A DNA stretch of 64,000 nt from Platycnemis pennipes (lineage: Eukaryota; Arthropoda; Insecta; Odonata; Platycnemididae): positions 101,671,470 to 101,735,469 of the forward strand of contig OW121848.1 of the NCBI GenBank assembly GCA_933228895.1. The letters run 5' to 3'. Positions within the stretch are counted from its first letter, which is position 1; each line of letters begins with the position of its first letter. The notes beneath the pieces were generated by a model. The model worked only from the letters and a program-made list of their open reading frames with translations, was not told the DNA's origin and did no database searches. Positions 11,177 through 23,051 of the stretch are shown here, piece by piece. The position numbers were made by a program, and so were the translations under genes.

Positions 11177-12843
11177 ATTCATCAACGCGGAACCCTTCGT
11201 TCCAAATATAAATTAGAGAAAAGAATAAGATTCTGAGGGGAAAATTGTAAGATGTGACGAACTTGGAAATCAGATAACGAAAGACAGAATATGATAAGTG
11301 GGAGTTGCGGGAGGCGGTGGTGAGAAAGAGAAGAAAAGAGTGCAAAGGGAATAATGGGTCGTGGGAACGTGTAGGGGTTTTGGATTGGGGTGGAGGAAAA
11401 GGCATTGGACGTAAGGGGTGTGGTTCCTCGCGGCGTGATATGGGAGAGGGAGGAAGATAGAGGAATGGGGCCCTAAGCGAAGGTCACGGGTGAGTTTAAA
11501 AGGAATCCCATGTCTTGGCCTCCCCCGTTTGTGACTCTCATTAAACTTTCATCTACTTGTAGATATTCGCGGGAGAACATCGGCGAGGTCTAAACGCGAA
11601 GGGGTGAGACGCAAGCGAGCGAGAGGGGAGTGTGAGGCGATACACCATATGTATGTGGACGTGTTCTCCGGAGGTATGGGATAGGGGAGAGGGTCGGGAT
11701 TGGATGGGAAGGGATGGAGAGGAGACGGAGGGGAGGGGCAGATGGGTAGATAGGGGGAGGTGGGAGGCCCACGGCAGTGTCTGGCGGGAGGGTAATCAAG
11801 AGGGGCTGGGTAGGATGAAGGGTATCACAGGGTTGCAGGAATTCACGGAGTGAATATAGGGGTGGCGGTTGGGTGAAAAGGGAGAGGGAGGGGGGAGCGG
11901 CGGTTTTTGGGAAAGGCGGTAACCGCATTGCGGGGATAGGGTTCGGTTGCATGTGTGTGTGTGTGTATGTGGCTAATCACGTCCGTGTGGAGGAACCAAT
12001 TCATCTTCGGCCATTTCAGGCTCGCCCTTGTCCTCTTTCCGGTGAGGTGAGACCAGTTGTTACCTCGTAAAGGATGGCCCTACCGAGAAAGAGAATTTAT
12101 TATTATTTTTCTCTTCCTCTTCTCCTTCCTGCCTTTTTCCTGCTAATTTATAGTCCTTTAGTAAAAAATACCAGAGGTGCGAAATATTTTTCTTTATCAA
12201 TTCCAGGATGCTTTCTTCTACGTACGATAAAAGCGAAATTGAGTGTTCCGGGCAGGGAATGGCTACTATCCTTGAGTCATTTAACCGGACGAGGCATTGG
12301 TTCTGTAATTTTGATTTCAACAATAGCCATTTAAGGTGAAAACTGGACGTAGGTGAGGAAAGATAACAATAAAGAAACCACAAAAAATGATGTGCACGTC
12401 TCTGTTCTCCAATTCAACTATTACGAGGAAGAGTCCAGTACTCGTAGGGTTTATCACTATAGAAGAAAATAGAAACTGAAAGTAACATGACAAAATCGTA
12501 AAGGCATCTAAAATGTTGTTTGAAGAGATATATGTCCTTATTAGCAAACATTTTTTATGACTCAAAATAACACTGGTCATAACGATATTCAACAACGAAA
12601 TGCTTTACTTATGAGGTAACTAAATAAGAGATTTCTTGAAGCAATAGCCACCACGTAACTTATAGATGGTGCAGTTACCGAGAACCGCAATCCTGCACCA
12701 AATATTCATTATCCCCCAGAAAGAGTAAGAAATAAAAACTAGTTTATTCGCATTTATTACGGGATTATTCGCAAAAATCTTCGTAAATGTCCAAATTGAT
12801 ATAATTATCATCCTATAAAGCTAAAAATTCGAGTTTTAAAGTA
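11177..12843. other. purine-rich stretch, no gene recognised
   Basis: From about 11270 to 11930 the plus strand is strongly G and A rich, which creates several open frames on both strands by composition alone. No protein motif or RNA gene is visible. A short GT microsatellite sits at 11951-11970. Confidence 0.4.
11951..11970. repeat. GT microsatellite
   Basis: About nine GT units broken by one A. It is a short simple repeat beside the purine-rich block. Confidence 0.85.
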
Positions 12844-12850
12844 CGAGAGA

Positions 12851-12885
12851 GTAGCCTAATATCGGATGGTTGCCTAATATTAGAT
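12851..12885 (+). promoter_or_regulatory. left-end subterminal repeats of the Tigger element
   Basis: GCCTAATATCGGAT (from 12853) and GCCTAATATTAGAT (from 12872) stand in tandem inside the left end. Similar motifs occur at 13234-13249 and, as a palindrome, at 13262-13283. Matching inverted copies lie near the right end at 15184, 15208 and 15396. Repeated subterminal motifs of this kind usually bind the transposase; that role is inferred. Confidence 0.6.
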
Positions 12886-12917
12886 AACATCGTTTCTTGC
12901 TCATGACGTGCTGCAGT

Positions 12918-12963
12918 CTGTCAGTAGGGGGCTCAAATACCTGTCAGTAGGGGGCTCAAATAC
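12918..12963. repeat. perfect 23-bp tandem repeat
   Basis: CTGTCAGTAGGGGGCTCAAA plus TAC occurs twice in a row without a mismatch, followed by the first few bases of a third unit. It lies in the 5' non-coding part of the Tigger element. Confidence 0.9.
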
Positions 12964-13323
12964 CTGTCACCAGTATAATGAGTCATCAGTTCAGTTGGTT
13001 TGGCCGACCTTTAACAGTGAACACGTGTTGCTAGACAGAGTGATTTTTTCAGTGACTCGAATATTTTGCTATCCTAACTTCAAAATTGGATTATGGCTAT
13101 AAAGGTAAAGCATTTTGGATGTTTATTAATGCTAACGCTCTGTCTATAGAAGTAGATATTTAGTACCGTGTCTACTTAGTAGATTTGCGAGAGGGTTTTA
13201 GTTTATGTTCAAGCAAAGTGGTACGCCGGTGGTTGCCTATTATTGGATAGTCTGCGCGCTCCTAATATCGGATATCCGATATTATGATACCTCTTTAGTC
13301 ACGAATACAAAATATGTTTACAG

Positions 13324-15041
13324 ATGGCCTAACCTAAAAAGAGAAAATCCTGGGATCATGACGCCATGATTCAAGCTGTTGCCGCAGTACAAGAGAAGAA
13401 AATGGGATTCTTAAAAGCATCTAAGGTTTTTGGTGTGCCGAAATCTACCCTGGAGAACGATGTTAAACATGGATCTAAAGACGTTTCTGCCTTGGTTTCA
13501 ACTAAATTAGGTTGTAAATGTGCATTAGGCAATGATCTAGAGCAAGAATTTGTAAATTTAAATAATTGAGGAAAGTTTTTTTGGCTTAAGAGTTAGAGAT
13601 ATTAGACAACTTGCTTTTCAATTAGCAGTTCGAAACGATATTCAACATCCGTTTATACTTTCAAAAGGAACAGCTGGCAAGAAATGGTTTAAAAATATTT
13701 GTAAAGAGAAATCCATCCACTTCTCTTCGTAAACCTCACTCTCTTTCATTATCAAGAGCTAAAGGTTTTACCAAAGAAAAGGTAACTGCCTGATTTGATT
13801 TGCTTCAACCGGAACTCACTAAAGTTAATATGAACCCAGCCAAAGTTTTTAATGTCGACGAAACTGGGATTACAGTGGTACAAACACAAAGATCAAAAGT
13901 AATTAGTCTAAAAGGTAAGAAGCAGATTGGGACTTTGTCAGCTCAGGAAAGAGGGGCTTTAATGACTCTTGTCACTTGAATGAGTGCGCCAGGAGTATTT
14001 GTTCCCCCTTTTATTGTCTTTCCAAGAAAAAATATGAAACAAGAGCTACTTTTGATTACATTGATTACGTAAAGCCCACACTGAACGATCCAGTAGTCTT
14101 GCTACTAGACGGGCATCACTCACATGTGCGAAATCTTAATGTGATTCTTCTAGGAAGAGAACATGGTGTTATCATTGTGTGTTTACCACCTCACACCACA
14201 CATAAGTTACAGCCAATGGATGTAGCTTTCATGAGCCCCTTCAAAAACTACTATTCACAGACAATTGATACAGGGATGTGCAACAATCCATTCCAAGCTT
14301 TGGCCGCATACCAAGTAGCAGAACTCATGGGAAAGGCCTACTCCAAGTGTGCCACCCTTGCGATAGCAATGAATGGCTTCAAAAAATGTGGTATAGTCCC
14401 TATTAACAAAACTTTCTTTGAAGAATATGAGTTTACTAAGACAGATAACCAACAAACAGAGGAAGATTACAGTTTCGAAAGAGTTTCTGATATTTCAAGG
14501 CCTAAAACCTCTGGAACCAATTCAACTTCTCCAGACTTACGCCAACAATGTTCTCCTGTTCCTACGTATGTATCCCGTTTGAGATTCGTCCACCACCAAC
14601 CTTAGGCCTACCATCTCGTCCGTTGGGACCAAAAGAGGAAGGCCCGAAGGAAAAGTAGCAGTTATAACTGCATCACCCTACAAAACAGATCTGAAGAATT
14701 CATTAAACAATGTAGGGAAAGAGGAAACAAATAAGACACTTAAAGAAAAAAACCTACATCAAAGAAAACAGTTAAGGAAAAACCATCATGTAGCAAAAAA
14801 TTATTTCCTTACGTCAAGAATCAAAAAACGTAAATTTAAAATTTCACCTTCTCAAAGTTCATCGTCTGATGAAGCAGAAATACCCCTAGTTATAACAGAC
14901 GACTAAGACAGTGCTGATGAGGAATGTACGTTCTGTTCTGCCTCCAGCCATTCAAGGACACCAAAGTGGATTAGGTACATCAGTTGTCTTTGCTGGGCCC
15001 ATGAACCGGTGTTGAAGGAGTTGGAAGAAATATGTGTGTGA
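13324..15041 (+). pseudogene. Tigger/pogo (Jerky-like) transposase, inactivated
   Basis: The transposase would bind the element ends and cut and paste it. The start codon at 13324 is followed two codons later by TAA. The frame after it gives a Psq/CENP-B helix-turn-helix: KSWDHDAMIQAVAAV then MGFLKASKVFGVPKSTL. The middle is frameshifted but legible (FFGLRVRDIRQLAFQLA, TAGKKWFK, FNVDETGITVVQ). Of the DDD triad, Asp codons are seen at 13857, 14108 (LLLDGHHSH) and 14219 (LQPMDVAFMSPFK). Near 14056 a frame change coincides with the loss of roughly 30-35 residues normally found before the second Asp. The C-terminus keeps a CTFC...CLCWAHE zinc-finger-like end with a stop at 15039-15041. The longest clean stretch is 13976-14605. 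Family call is firm. Confidence 0.9.
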
Positions 15042-15634
15042 TAATTGTACTACAAGGGTCTAAACTAATGTTGCTATACTAGTGTATACACTATTTTCAC
15101 TATTTTGGTAATTAATAATACATTTATTTCATTAATAAACTATTATACAATTTGTCCGACTTCAATTTCGCCTGACTTTTTCTTATCCGATAATAGGAAC
15201 CCTTACTATCCAATAATAGGAACCTTTTTGAACAAGCTTCAAAAGTTTCAAAGGCATGAAAAACTTATATCACACTAACAGATATTAAGATAACTGCTTA
15301 AAGGTATGACAGCATTACTTAAGATCACATTTTACATTATTAGCATTGTTTAATATAATCATTTAAATTATTTTTTTACAAATATTCAATAAAGGTATCC
15401 GATATTAGGCACTCTCCCCTAGGTAATTAAAAAATGAGTATTATCAAATAATTTTAATTAGATGATAAAATATATTACCTTTTAAGAAAAATTTCATCCT
15501 CAAAAGAAAATGCATTAAATGAGGATTACTTGATCTAAGTAAACAGTTCTTTCCAATAACAACCCTAAAAATCTCTCTAAAGTATTTTCTCCTATAGTTA
15601 GAATAGTATAATAAGCGGGTGATCAAGAAATAAT

Positions 15635-16178
15635 GGGGGCGTTTACTCGGAACCGAAATCGCAATTTTGTACACGAAATCGTTAGATGAAAACGAAAAAT
15701 GAATTTCAGTGAAAAAATTAATCTTCTAACCAGAGCCATTCACCCGTAATCAAAAATTAAAATAATCAAAAGGTTACGCCCACCGAAAAAGCTGCTTTGA
15801 GATCATTGAAAGTATTAACCTCCCGTCCTTGACTGCTTTTAGGGGAAGGGAAGGGATTGAAGGGGGTTATCGGAAGGTAGGCTCGCACAGATCCTGTCGC
15901 AACCGCTCCCATTGGCAGAGTCAGCTGTGCCCCCCCCCTCCCCCCCCCCCCCCATAGCGATAAGGCAAAGTAGCTTCGCGGGCTCAGTTGTGATTGGACG
16001 AAGTGGATGACGTAATAGGTTGATGCACGCCCACTTTTCCGAAAGGGTTAAAAACATCAGTTATTTGCCGCTTATAACTCGAGAACTAATTGACGATTCG
16101 AAAAACGAAAAAATACGGGTCTTGTTATTTTACAAACTCTATCAGATTCGGCAATAAAAAAATACGGTAAACGACCCC
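15635..16178 (+). mobile_element. MITE copy 2, 544 bp
   Basis: It matches the 8935-9462 element end to end, for example in CGATAAGGCAAAGTAGCTTC and GCCGCTTATAACTCGAG. Terminal repeats are GGGGGCGTTTAC and, reverse-complemented, GGGGTCGTTTAC. AT flanks both sides. It is longer mainly through an expanded C tract around 15929-15952. It lies 215 bases beyond the Tigger element. Confidence 0.85.
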
Positions 16179-16180
16179 AT

Positions 16181-16682
16181 CGGCATAGGATTTTAAGTAT
16201 ATATTCCCTATCCGCAAATTTCAATGCTTACCTGAAAAACATATCCTCATAACAGCCATATTTAAAACAAAATGTATTTCGAGAATAGTATATAGCAGCA
16301 TTCTACAGGATTTAATGGCTACCAAAAGCAATCTTCTCAATCGTATATTGGCAACGCTTTATTGGACTGGTCTCCTAAGCAGAGAGGAGTGATTCTTTTC
16401 TTTTAACCGTCAAGCAATACCTAAAGATCAGGCTGACGAAATAAGCTATTGCGTAACATAGCACGATGGAGAGGTAGGTAAGCTGATAAAACGCAAAAAC
16501 GGGAAAGAAGGCAGTATTGAAATGCAGACACATGCAAGCAGTGATGCAGGCAGGCAGTAGCAAGCAGGAACATTAGTGGTATGCAACCCGCGGTACATAT
16601 ATAACCGTTGGGTTGCTTTAAATCGCGGGGCTTCGCCAAAAGTGGATGATGAAGAAAATTTTTGAAGGGCGACTTAAAAAAG
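16181..16682. other. no gene recognised
   Basis: Ordinary non-coding sequence between the MITE and the hAT-type element. Open frames on the minus strand have no recognisable motif. A short imperfect inverted repeat around 16579-16616 contains GCAACCC and GGGTTGC. Confidence 0.35.
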
Positions 16683-16690
16683 GGGTTTAC

Positions 16691-18109
16691 AGGGTGGCTC
16701 CTGATATACAATTTTCAAATTCCGTGACTATTCCCTGACTTTTCCCTGATGGCCTTACCAATTTCCCTGACCGATCACCAAAAGGCCTGCTATTATCGGA
16801 ATATTTTATTTCTGATGAATTAAATTTTCGTCCAAACTAAGAAAATATTACAAGCTGAAATCAATACATTTAAAGCTATAAGAATGAAAAAATACATTAC
16901 ACCTTCACAAGTTAAGCCCTAACACAAATTATACACACTTATGATACATTTTTAGCGGCCACGGGTAAGCAGCCGCGTATCGTATTTGCGTGGCCGTGTA
17001 TGTTTCCTTCGGTAAAATTACAAATTGACAATGTCTAATTCTTCAAGGAAGAGGTAGCCTGTTGTGGTAGCTCTGGGAAGTTGAGGATTACTGAAAAGGC
17101 ATCGAAAGGAAAGTTAATGGCGAATTTACAGGCGGACTCCGGCACAGGTTGCGCAAAAAATAGAAACCAAGCCCAAGTTGTTAGACTGGATCAAAATCTG
17201 ATGGCACGAGTGACATTTAGAAGCAAGTAACAATTTGATTAACGTGGTTATAACCCCGTGATTGAAAGAGGGAACCAAAAAGTTAAAATATTTGTATACA
17301 CAAACAAAACGTAATCGCGCCACTGCGAGTGAAAACAGGAGGCAATTAGCAATGGCAGCATCATATTCAGGAATATCATATTTGAGGTGGTTTGTGACCT
17401 GACCAAATTGCTTTGAGACGGAGCTAAGGTTGCCATTCAATAATTACGTCGAGCGTGAAAGGAGGGGAAGGGGGGAGGACACTTCGTACTGTCTCGCGAA
17501 GGGGGGTATGGGAATCGAAGATGATCTTACATAAGATTTTGTTTACACGTGTGATCGTACTTGTATTACGGTTTAAATAATCATCGTCTCGTGTTTTTAG
17601 AACTGCAAGCAAGTATTTACCACAAGCTAGTGTGCTGCAACTACCTCTTGACCTGAGTCTCGGAAGTTAAAAAAAACATGATGTAAAATCTTCCCAACAA
17701 CATAGACTCAGATTCCTTATGATGAGCGGAATACATGGTGATCATAAATTATAACGCTACTAGGCAAATATCGCATTAAGAATACACAAAAGAGATACAT
17801 CGTACGACTGATTCACAGCTAAATAACTGAGATTCACAACTGAATGTTCAACAAATTGACGGGGCTTATTCCATGCATTTCGGCGACGGACATTCCTTTT
17901 AGTTGGTGAAAGGTTTAGGGAAAAGGTTTACGTGAAGGGCGGGAAAGACTGCCCTATAAATGCAATGGTAGAAAAATAATGAGAATTTTCTATCTCAATT
18001 TCTCCCTGACTGTTACGAGAATTCCCTGACTATTCCCTGACTTTTCCAGATTTCCAAAATTCCCTGACAATTCCAGGTTTTCCCGGTTTTTCCTGACGAT
18101 CGCCACCCT
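16691..18109. mobile_element. hAT-type non-autonomous transposon, 1.42 kb
   Basis: The ends are AGGGTGGC and GCCACCCT. They are flanked by a perfect 8-bp direct repeat GGGTTTAC at 16683-16690 and 18110-18117, the target-site length of hAT elements. Inside both ends the motif TCCCTGAC, or its close relatives, recurs several times (16723-16775 and 17998-18098), as is usual for hAT subterminal binding sites. I see no hAT transposase: the longest frame (17126-17440, minus) has no recognisable domain. Insertion appears complete and the target duplication is unmutated, which argues for a fairly recent insertion relative to its neighbours. Confidence 0.85.
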
Positions 18110-18117
18110 GGGTTTAC

Positions 18118-20099
18118 CTATGGAGACACCTCCGATTATGGTGATTATAAAAATTTACAAGTATTACATCATCATGAAAGATTTATGAACGACTTTCCAC
18201 CGCTCACCATCCACGCCCGTTTCCTAGTTATGATGGGATAGTATAGGGCAAAGTAGCGTTAGTCTTGGGTTTTACGTGCGCCAAAAGCTAAGGTTATCTT
18301 GTATATCTAACATCAGTTCTAGACCAAAGATGATGAAAACATCCATCCCCGAGAAAGAACTCAAACTAGCGAACCATGGGTTGCCAGGCTGGCACAAAAT
18401 CGACTTAGCTACCACGGTTCATAGGTCAAATATCGTCCAATACGAAGTGTCTACACTTCCATCATCAAATTCCTGGCAAATCATCTATGGCTGAAGCCAA
18501 CATCCATCGTTTATTTTAAGAAAAATGTTGCACCACTCACGGTTTTATCATCAATTACTGATATTAAGAATTTTACAGGCATGAACACAATACTACCTGA
18601 AATTGTCCGTTTACATACGTCGGTGGTTCTAAAGTATTTTATGACCGTAATCTTGCCGTCTACTGTTTTGCTGTGGCCGAAACTGAATTTTTTTTACTGA
18701 AATGAAAAAAGAAAAAAATAGGAATTTCGTTCAATGTCGGCTAAGGTAATTTTAACACACAACAGAAAAGTCGACCAAAGTTGGCCATATGATCGTTTTG
18801 TTTTCATTCCCATACATTGGGAGCTTTGTATCAAATTGACGGAGGGACCTCATGCCCTCTTATGTTAACTACGCTTTTGGCACCTGACCGGTCGGTCTCC
18901 AAAGGCAAAAGCAGCACTCAGGCGCTCCCGGCGATCTAACGGAGAATTAATGCTGTGGTAAAGGGATTTAATGTGTTCCGCGATGAAAATAACGCAATGT
19001 ACCACCAAGCGCTCAGAGGAATTAGATGGATCGGCCTTCGTTAAAGCACATTTATGATAGCGCTCAACATCAACCAAGCTCATTACTCGGATTAAGGTGC
19101 TTATAATGATTATTTGACTAAATATCGTATATTTAGTGTGTCACAGAGTTCTCACGGAAAACATAACTGGGATAAAGACTAACGATAAAATCAAACTTTC
19201 ATGCACCAATAAAAATTAACATATGACAAGCATAAATATTCAATGAGGATAAAATATAAAACGCAGATTCTCACTTTCAACAAGGCTGTTCAATTATTTT
19301 TCCGACATTGAGAGTAAAAGAAAGTGGCAGTTTTATCACCTATACCTTAAAGAAAAGTAGCAATTGCGAAATTATCAATCCGTTTATTAATAGGATCAAA
19401 TCGTAGGAACTTGAAATGAGGATAAATACGTATAATATGTTCAATTATTATACGAAATCAAATACGACTAGCCTACAATAATAGAATATTAGGATTAACA
19501 AAAACCTAGTAGGGTATTAGGAGGGTATTAAAACAAATATAAGTATAGCATATACAAATATTAACGAGAATAAAAATCTTATAACGGTCAACGACTGTAC
19601 AATAATTTTAGTGAAGAAATAAAGCACTCTGAGAAACTGTTTTACCCAAATCGCATCGACACAATCACTGTCATAGTAATTTGGAGGCCCTTGCATTACA
19701 AATCCGTTAAATCAAAGTTCATATACAAGAGGATTTTCCAGTAATAATCTAAGAATTGTTCATTAATAATTCAACTTCTCATAAGCGTCACAAAAGAATG
19801 CTAATATGTACATTCGGGGTCAAATGTAGCATATAATACATTGTCACTGACAATGGAGAAACTTAATAAGTATTTTAGCAAGCCTGGCTAAAGCTCGGTA
19901 CAATGAGATAAAACTCCTATTAATAACAGACGAACGAGTTACACTTCATTAAATCATCTTTGAAACAAAAAGCATAATATAATTTTACACAGATATTGAA
20001 TGACTATACCTATCAAATAGAGGAAAATGTGGAAAAATAAATACGCCTACTCACTCACTGCTTACTACTCACATATTCTTCATTACCAATGATGAAGAG
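18118..20099. other. AT-rich stretch, no gene recognised
   Basis: Non-coding, especially AT-rich after 19100. No motif-bearing open frame, RNA gene or repeat could be supported. Confidence 0.4.
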
Positions 20100-20720
20100 C
20101 GCCACGTTTGCAGCCAGACGGGATCATTACTACGGAGATCCAAGAGGGTCAAGTACAAATAAAAATAGTCAATGCCTTCCCTTCCAGACTAAGCGACTTA
20201 GTACGTACATTAGAGCACGTGGTTATAGTAAGAGGAAGGGAGGGAGCTAAGTTGGAAGGAAGCACTGAAGATCGCGGCAGAACGTTCTTCGGCCCCGATC
20301 AAATTCTACCTCAGGCGTACCCCAACCTCTCACCCTCCGCTTCGTACACCTTCACCCCATGTATCCATTTTCCCTAGCGTCTCGTTCAATTCTATGGAAG
20401 CGCTGCGGTGGCAAAGCGGCAGCTGAGCCCTGTTAGGTTACCCTTGGCCACTAGGCTCTTCGGGGAGGTGGAATATAAGGCACGAAAAGTAGAAGAGCGA
20501 GGAGCAGTCCTGAGAGGAAGGGGGTGAAATGGGCGCCGGCGCCCTCGCAGAAATAGTTTCGGTAATCGCTGGATCACTCGCTCCTTCCCCAACCACCCTT
20601 CATCTCCGCCCACCATTGCTTCGGAAACCTCCTCTCGTTGGGGATCGGTGGAAGCTATGCTTTCCCATAGAGGAAGATTAGAAACGGGTTATCACAGACG
20701 AGGGTCGCCTCAATAGCCAT
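20100..20720 (+). promoter_or_regulatory. GC-rich patch with promoter-like features
   Basis: GC content rises sharply compared with both flanks. An AATATAAGG box at about 20472 is followed some 30 bases later by GCAGTCC, an initiator-like site. A 50-codon frame opens with GAAATGG at 20529 (MGAGALAEIVSVIAGSL) and stops at 20679-20681. This could be a promoter with a short first exon, but there is no homology and no clear splice donor, so it remains a candidate only. Confidence 0.25.
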
Positions 20721-22129
20721 TACACTTGGACGTGCCCCTTTGAACCCATTTCCCACTGTAATTTGGATTACTGTATTTTGAAGCCCATTTGAAAATAAAG
20801 GATATATTTAAGTCTAATTTTAAACAATTACTAACAAGCACAAACAACATTAATTTCAGAGAGAGTAACGAGACTATTTTGTAATTCTACTTCTACTACT
20901 ACAGCAAAAGTATGGCATTTGTTTTTTGCATTCATGTCTTCCTACTTATACGTCAGCACCATTCAATAGCAAAACCAAAAAAGAACTTTTATTCAAAAAC
21001 TATATATTCCTTACGATCCAAATCAATAACATTGATATCAGATTTAATCAATGATTTAAACTGACCCTCAAAGCAAAAATAAATCTCCTTCCCTTAAACA
21101 AATGCTAATGTGGCATTTAAAACTTGCTGCTATGAAACATTCTTGTATCCGAACATTATAGTCAAACATAAAGCAACTGACATAGAAAAAAGCACTTTTA
21201 ATGAAGATGAAAACAATTGAGCGTGAAAGCGACAATTTAAACTCATCAATTAGGTAATATAAACAAACCTAGAATCAAAAATATTTTGATTTTTTGTGCA
21301 AAGTTACTTCATAAATATAATGTACACTACTCCTTGCCAATTAATATGTAAAGCGAACAATAGCTGTACTCACTGTGATGATTATAAGTAGTAGCCAATA
21401 GGAATAACCTCCAACATGGCAAGGCCAGCAGAATAGCATTTTTTCCTAAAAAAAACGAGAGAAATATATGGTTAGATTTCTGAAGTAATATATTAAAAAC
21501 TTCAGATAGATAATCGCCGATAACACAAAACTTCTCAATCACCCAAGGGACAAAATTCATCATAAAGCAAAAGATGGTTACAATGAGAACACAAATGATT
21601 TCTTCCCTAGATAAAAACAGGAACTAAGCGTCCAAGGTAATACATTTCTTATGAAATAACATTACAATCTCCACAGCAAAATATAGTTCCAAAAAACTCT
21701 AAATGAGACGTAAAAAATCCGTTTATGAGAATACCAGGGCACAAACATATCCTAGGACTTTTTTCTCGTACTTTCGTTTTAAGGGTTTGCCGCACATTAT
21801 TGCTACCCTGTCATAAGTCTGCAAAACTAGTTTAATTTCTCATTTATAATAAATTTCGCTGACATTGCATTTTGTTCACCTAGGAGAAGAGTATCTGGAG
21901 TGACACTAGTTTTGAGGATTTGAGTAATTTCCATAAGGCGCAGAAAACTATCATTAGCCTACGGTAATTGCCTGAAAAAGCTGAAGCGATTAGGAAAAAC
22001 AGACAATGAATATTGCTTGGGTGAACAATATCGACTGTCCACAGTAGAAAACAACGAGAAGAACAAAAAACATAACAGCAGTCATCCACTTGATTAGAGT
22101 TACGAGTATTAGGGATAAGACTCGCGTGG
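20721..22129. other. AT-rich stretch, no gene recognised
   Basis: Non-coding. The minus-strand open frame reaching into this stretch from 22374 is discussed with the GC-rich patch that follows. Confidence 0.4.
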
Positions 22130-22375
22130 CGGTTATTGTCGAGTTGACCGCCGCGCCGCAGCGGCGGCCACGGCGCCCCGCCTCGTCCGCCGCTTGAACA
22201 CGAGCGGCCAAGCGCGGTGAATAAAGAGCCAGGCACACTTGACTCCAGTATTCCTGTTGTGATGAACGAGTGAAGATGGACGTAGAGGAAGTTGCATTGC
22301 TCTACCTTCTTTACCGTAGGCGAAAGAATCGGAGAAAGGAGCGGCGATCTTGGCTCCACCCAATAGTTTCCCAAA
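22130..22375. other. short CpG-rich patch
   Basis: A block of about 70 bases near 22135-22210 is dense in CpG (GCCGCGCCGCAGCGGCGGCC). Three minus-strand frames are open across it at once, which is a composition effect. One of them (21990-22238) ends in a hydrophobic run that would look like a membrane segment, but nothing is recognisable. Confidence 0.3.
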
Positions 22376-22448
22376 GAAATAATGAAGGATTTTTTTTCAT
22401 TTACTCTGGGCGAAATTCAAGGACGACGACCAAAAATTGTTTTTTTTC

Positions 22449-23051
22449 ACGACGATGTGTCCATTTGGAATTCTGAAAGGAATTAGAGTGTCCTACAATG
22501 ACCTAAGATTTACCCACAGTTTGTATAAAAACCAAGCAGCTGTGATTAAATCTGGACCCAACTATAAAGAAGCAAGAATAAATAAAGGAGTGAGACAAGG
22601 CTATACACTGTCTCCTGTAATTTTTAATGTTTACATCGAGAAAGCCACCAATGAAATCAAGAAAAAGTCTTCTGGAGTGAATATCTATTTTTAGTGCTTA
22701 AATCGAGCGAGCCATCAGCGAAATCGAAGAGAAGTCTTTTGGAGTGATTATCCTTGGAGAAAAAAATAGCAGGCTGCGATTCGATGATGACATAGCACTC
22801 GTAGCAGAGGCAGAGAAGGATCTGAATGAGACTCTAATAACCATGGAAAGGAGGATGGCCAAATATCATCTGAAGATCAATAAGAAGAAAACTAAGACAT
22901 TGGTATTGAGCATGAAAGAAGATGCCAAAACCAGCGTTAAACTAGGAATACCAAAACTGGAAGAGGTGAAAGAGTTCTGTTACTTTGGGAGCCGAGTAAC
23001 CAACAATGGACGAATCAAGAAAGAAATAGTCAGTCAAATAGCCAAGGCAAG
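22449..23051 (+). pseudogene. LINE reverse transcriptase fragment with internal duplication
   Basis: A partial copy of the same LINE family. It starts near the GTGGATTGGAATT-like junction, gives GVRQGYTLSPVIFNVYIEKA, and holds the catalytic region as FDDDIALVAEAEKDL, where alanine of the usual FADD is aspartate. It continues with KYHLKINKKKTKTLVLSMK and EFCYFGSRVTNNGRIKKEIV, and breaks off after GCCAAGGCA at about 23051. A 67-bp unit is tandemly duplicated (22619-22685, then 22686-22753), shifting the frame between the two halves. It lacks the endonuclease, fingers and C-terminus. Confidence 0.85.

Larger units (their letters stand above)
12844..15419 (+). mobile_element. Tigger/pogo-type DNA transposon, full length, 2.58 kb
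   Basis: The two ends are inverted repeats: left CGAGAGAGTAGCCTAATATC and right, reverse-complemented, GGGGAGAGTGCCTAATATC. Both ends are flanked by TA (12842-12843 and 15420-15421), the target duplication expected for the Tc1/mariner-pogo superfamily. Between them lies one decayed transposase gene in plus orientation. Additional copies of the CCTAATATCGGAT motif lie just inside both ends. The element is complete in outline but its transposase is broken, so it could move only if another copy supplied the enzyme. Confidence 0.9.

Noticed and set aside
11590..11952. Open frames on both strands
   Set aside because: A purine-rich tract removes stop codons on both strands; the proline- and serine-rich product is typical of such tracts.
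21880..22374. 164-codon minus-strand open frame
   Set aside because: Three minus frames are open over the same CpG-rich patch, so openness is a composition effect; no motif is recognisable.
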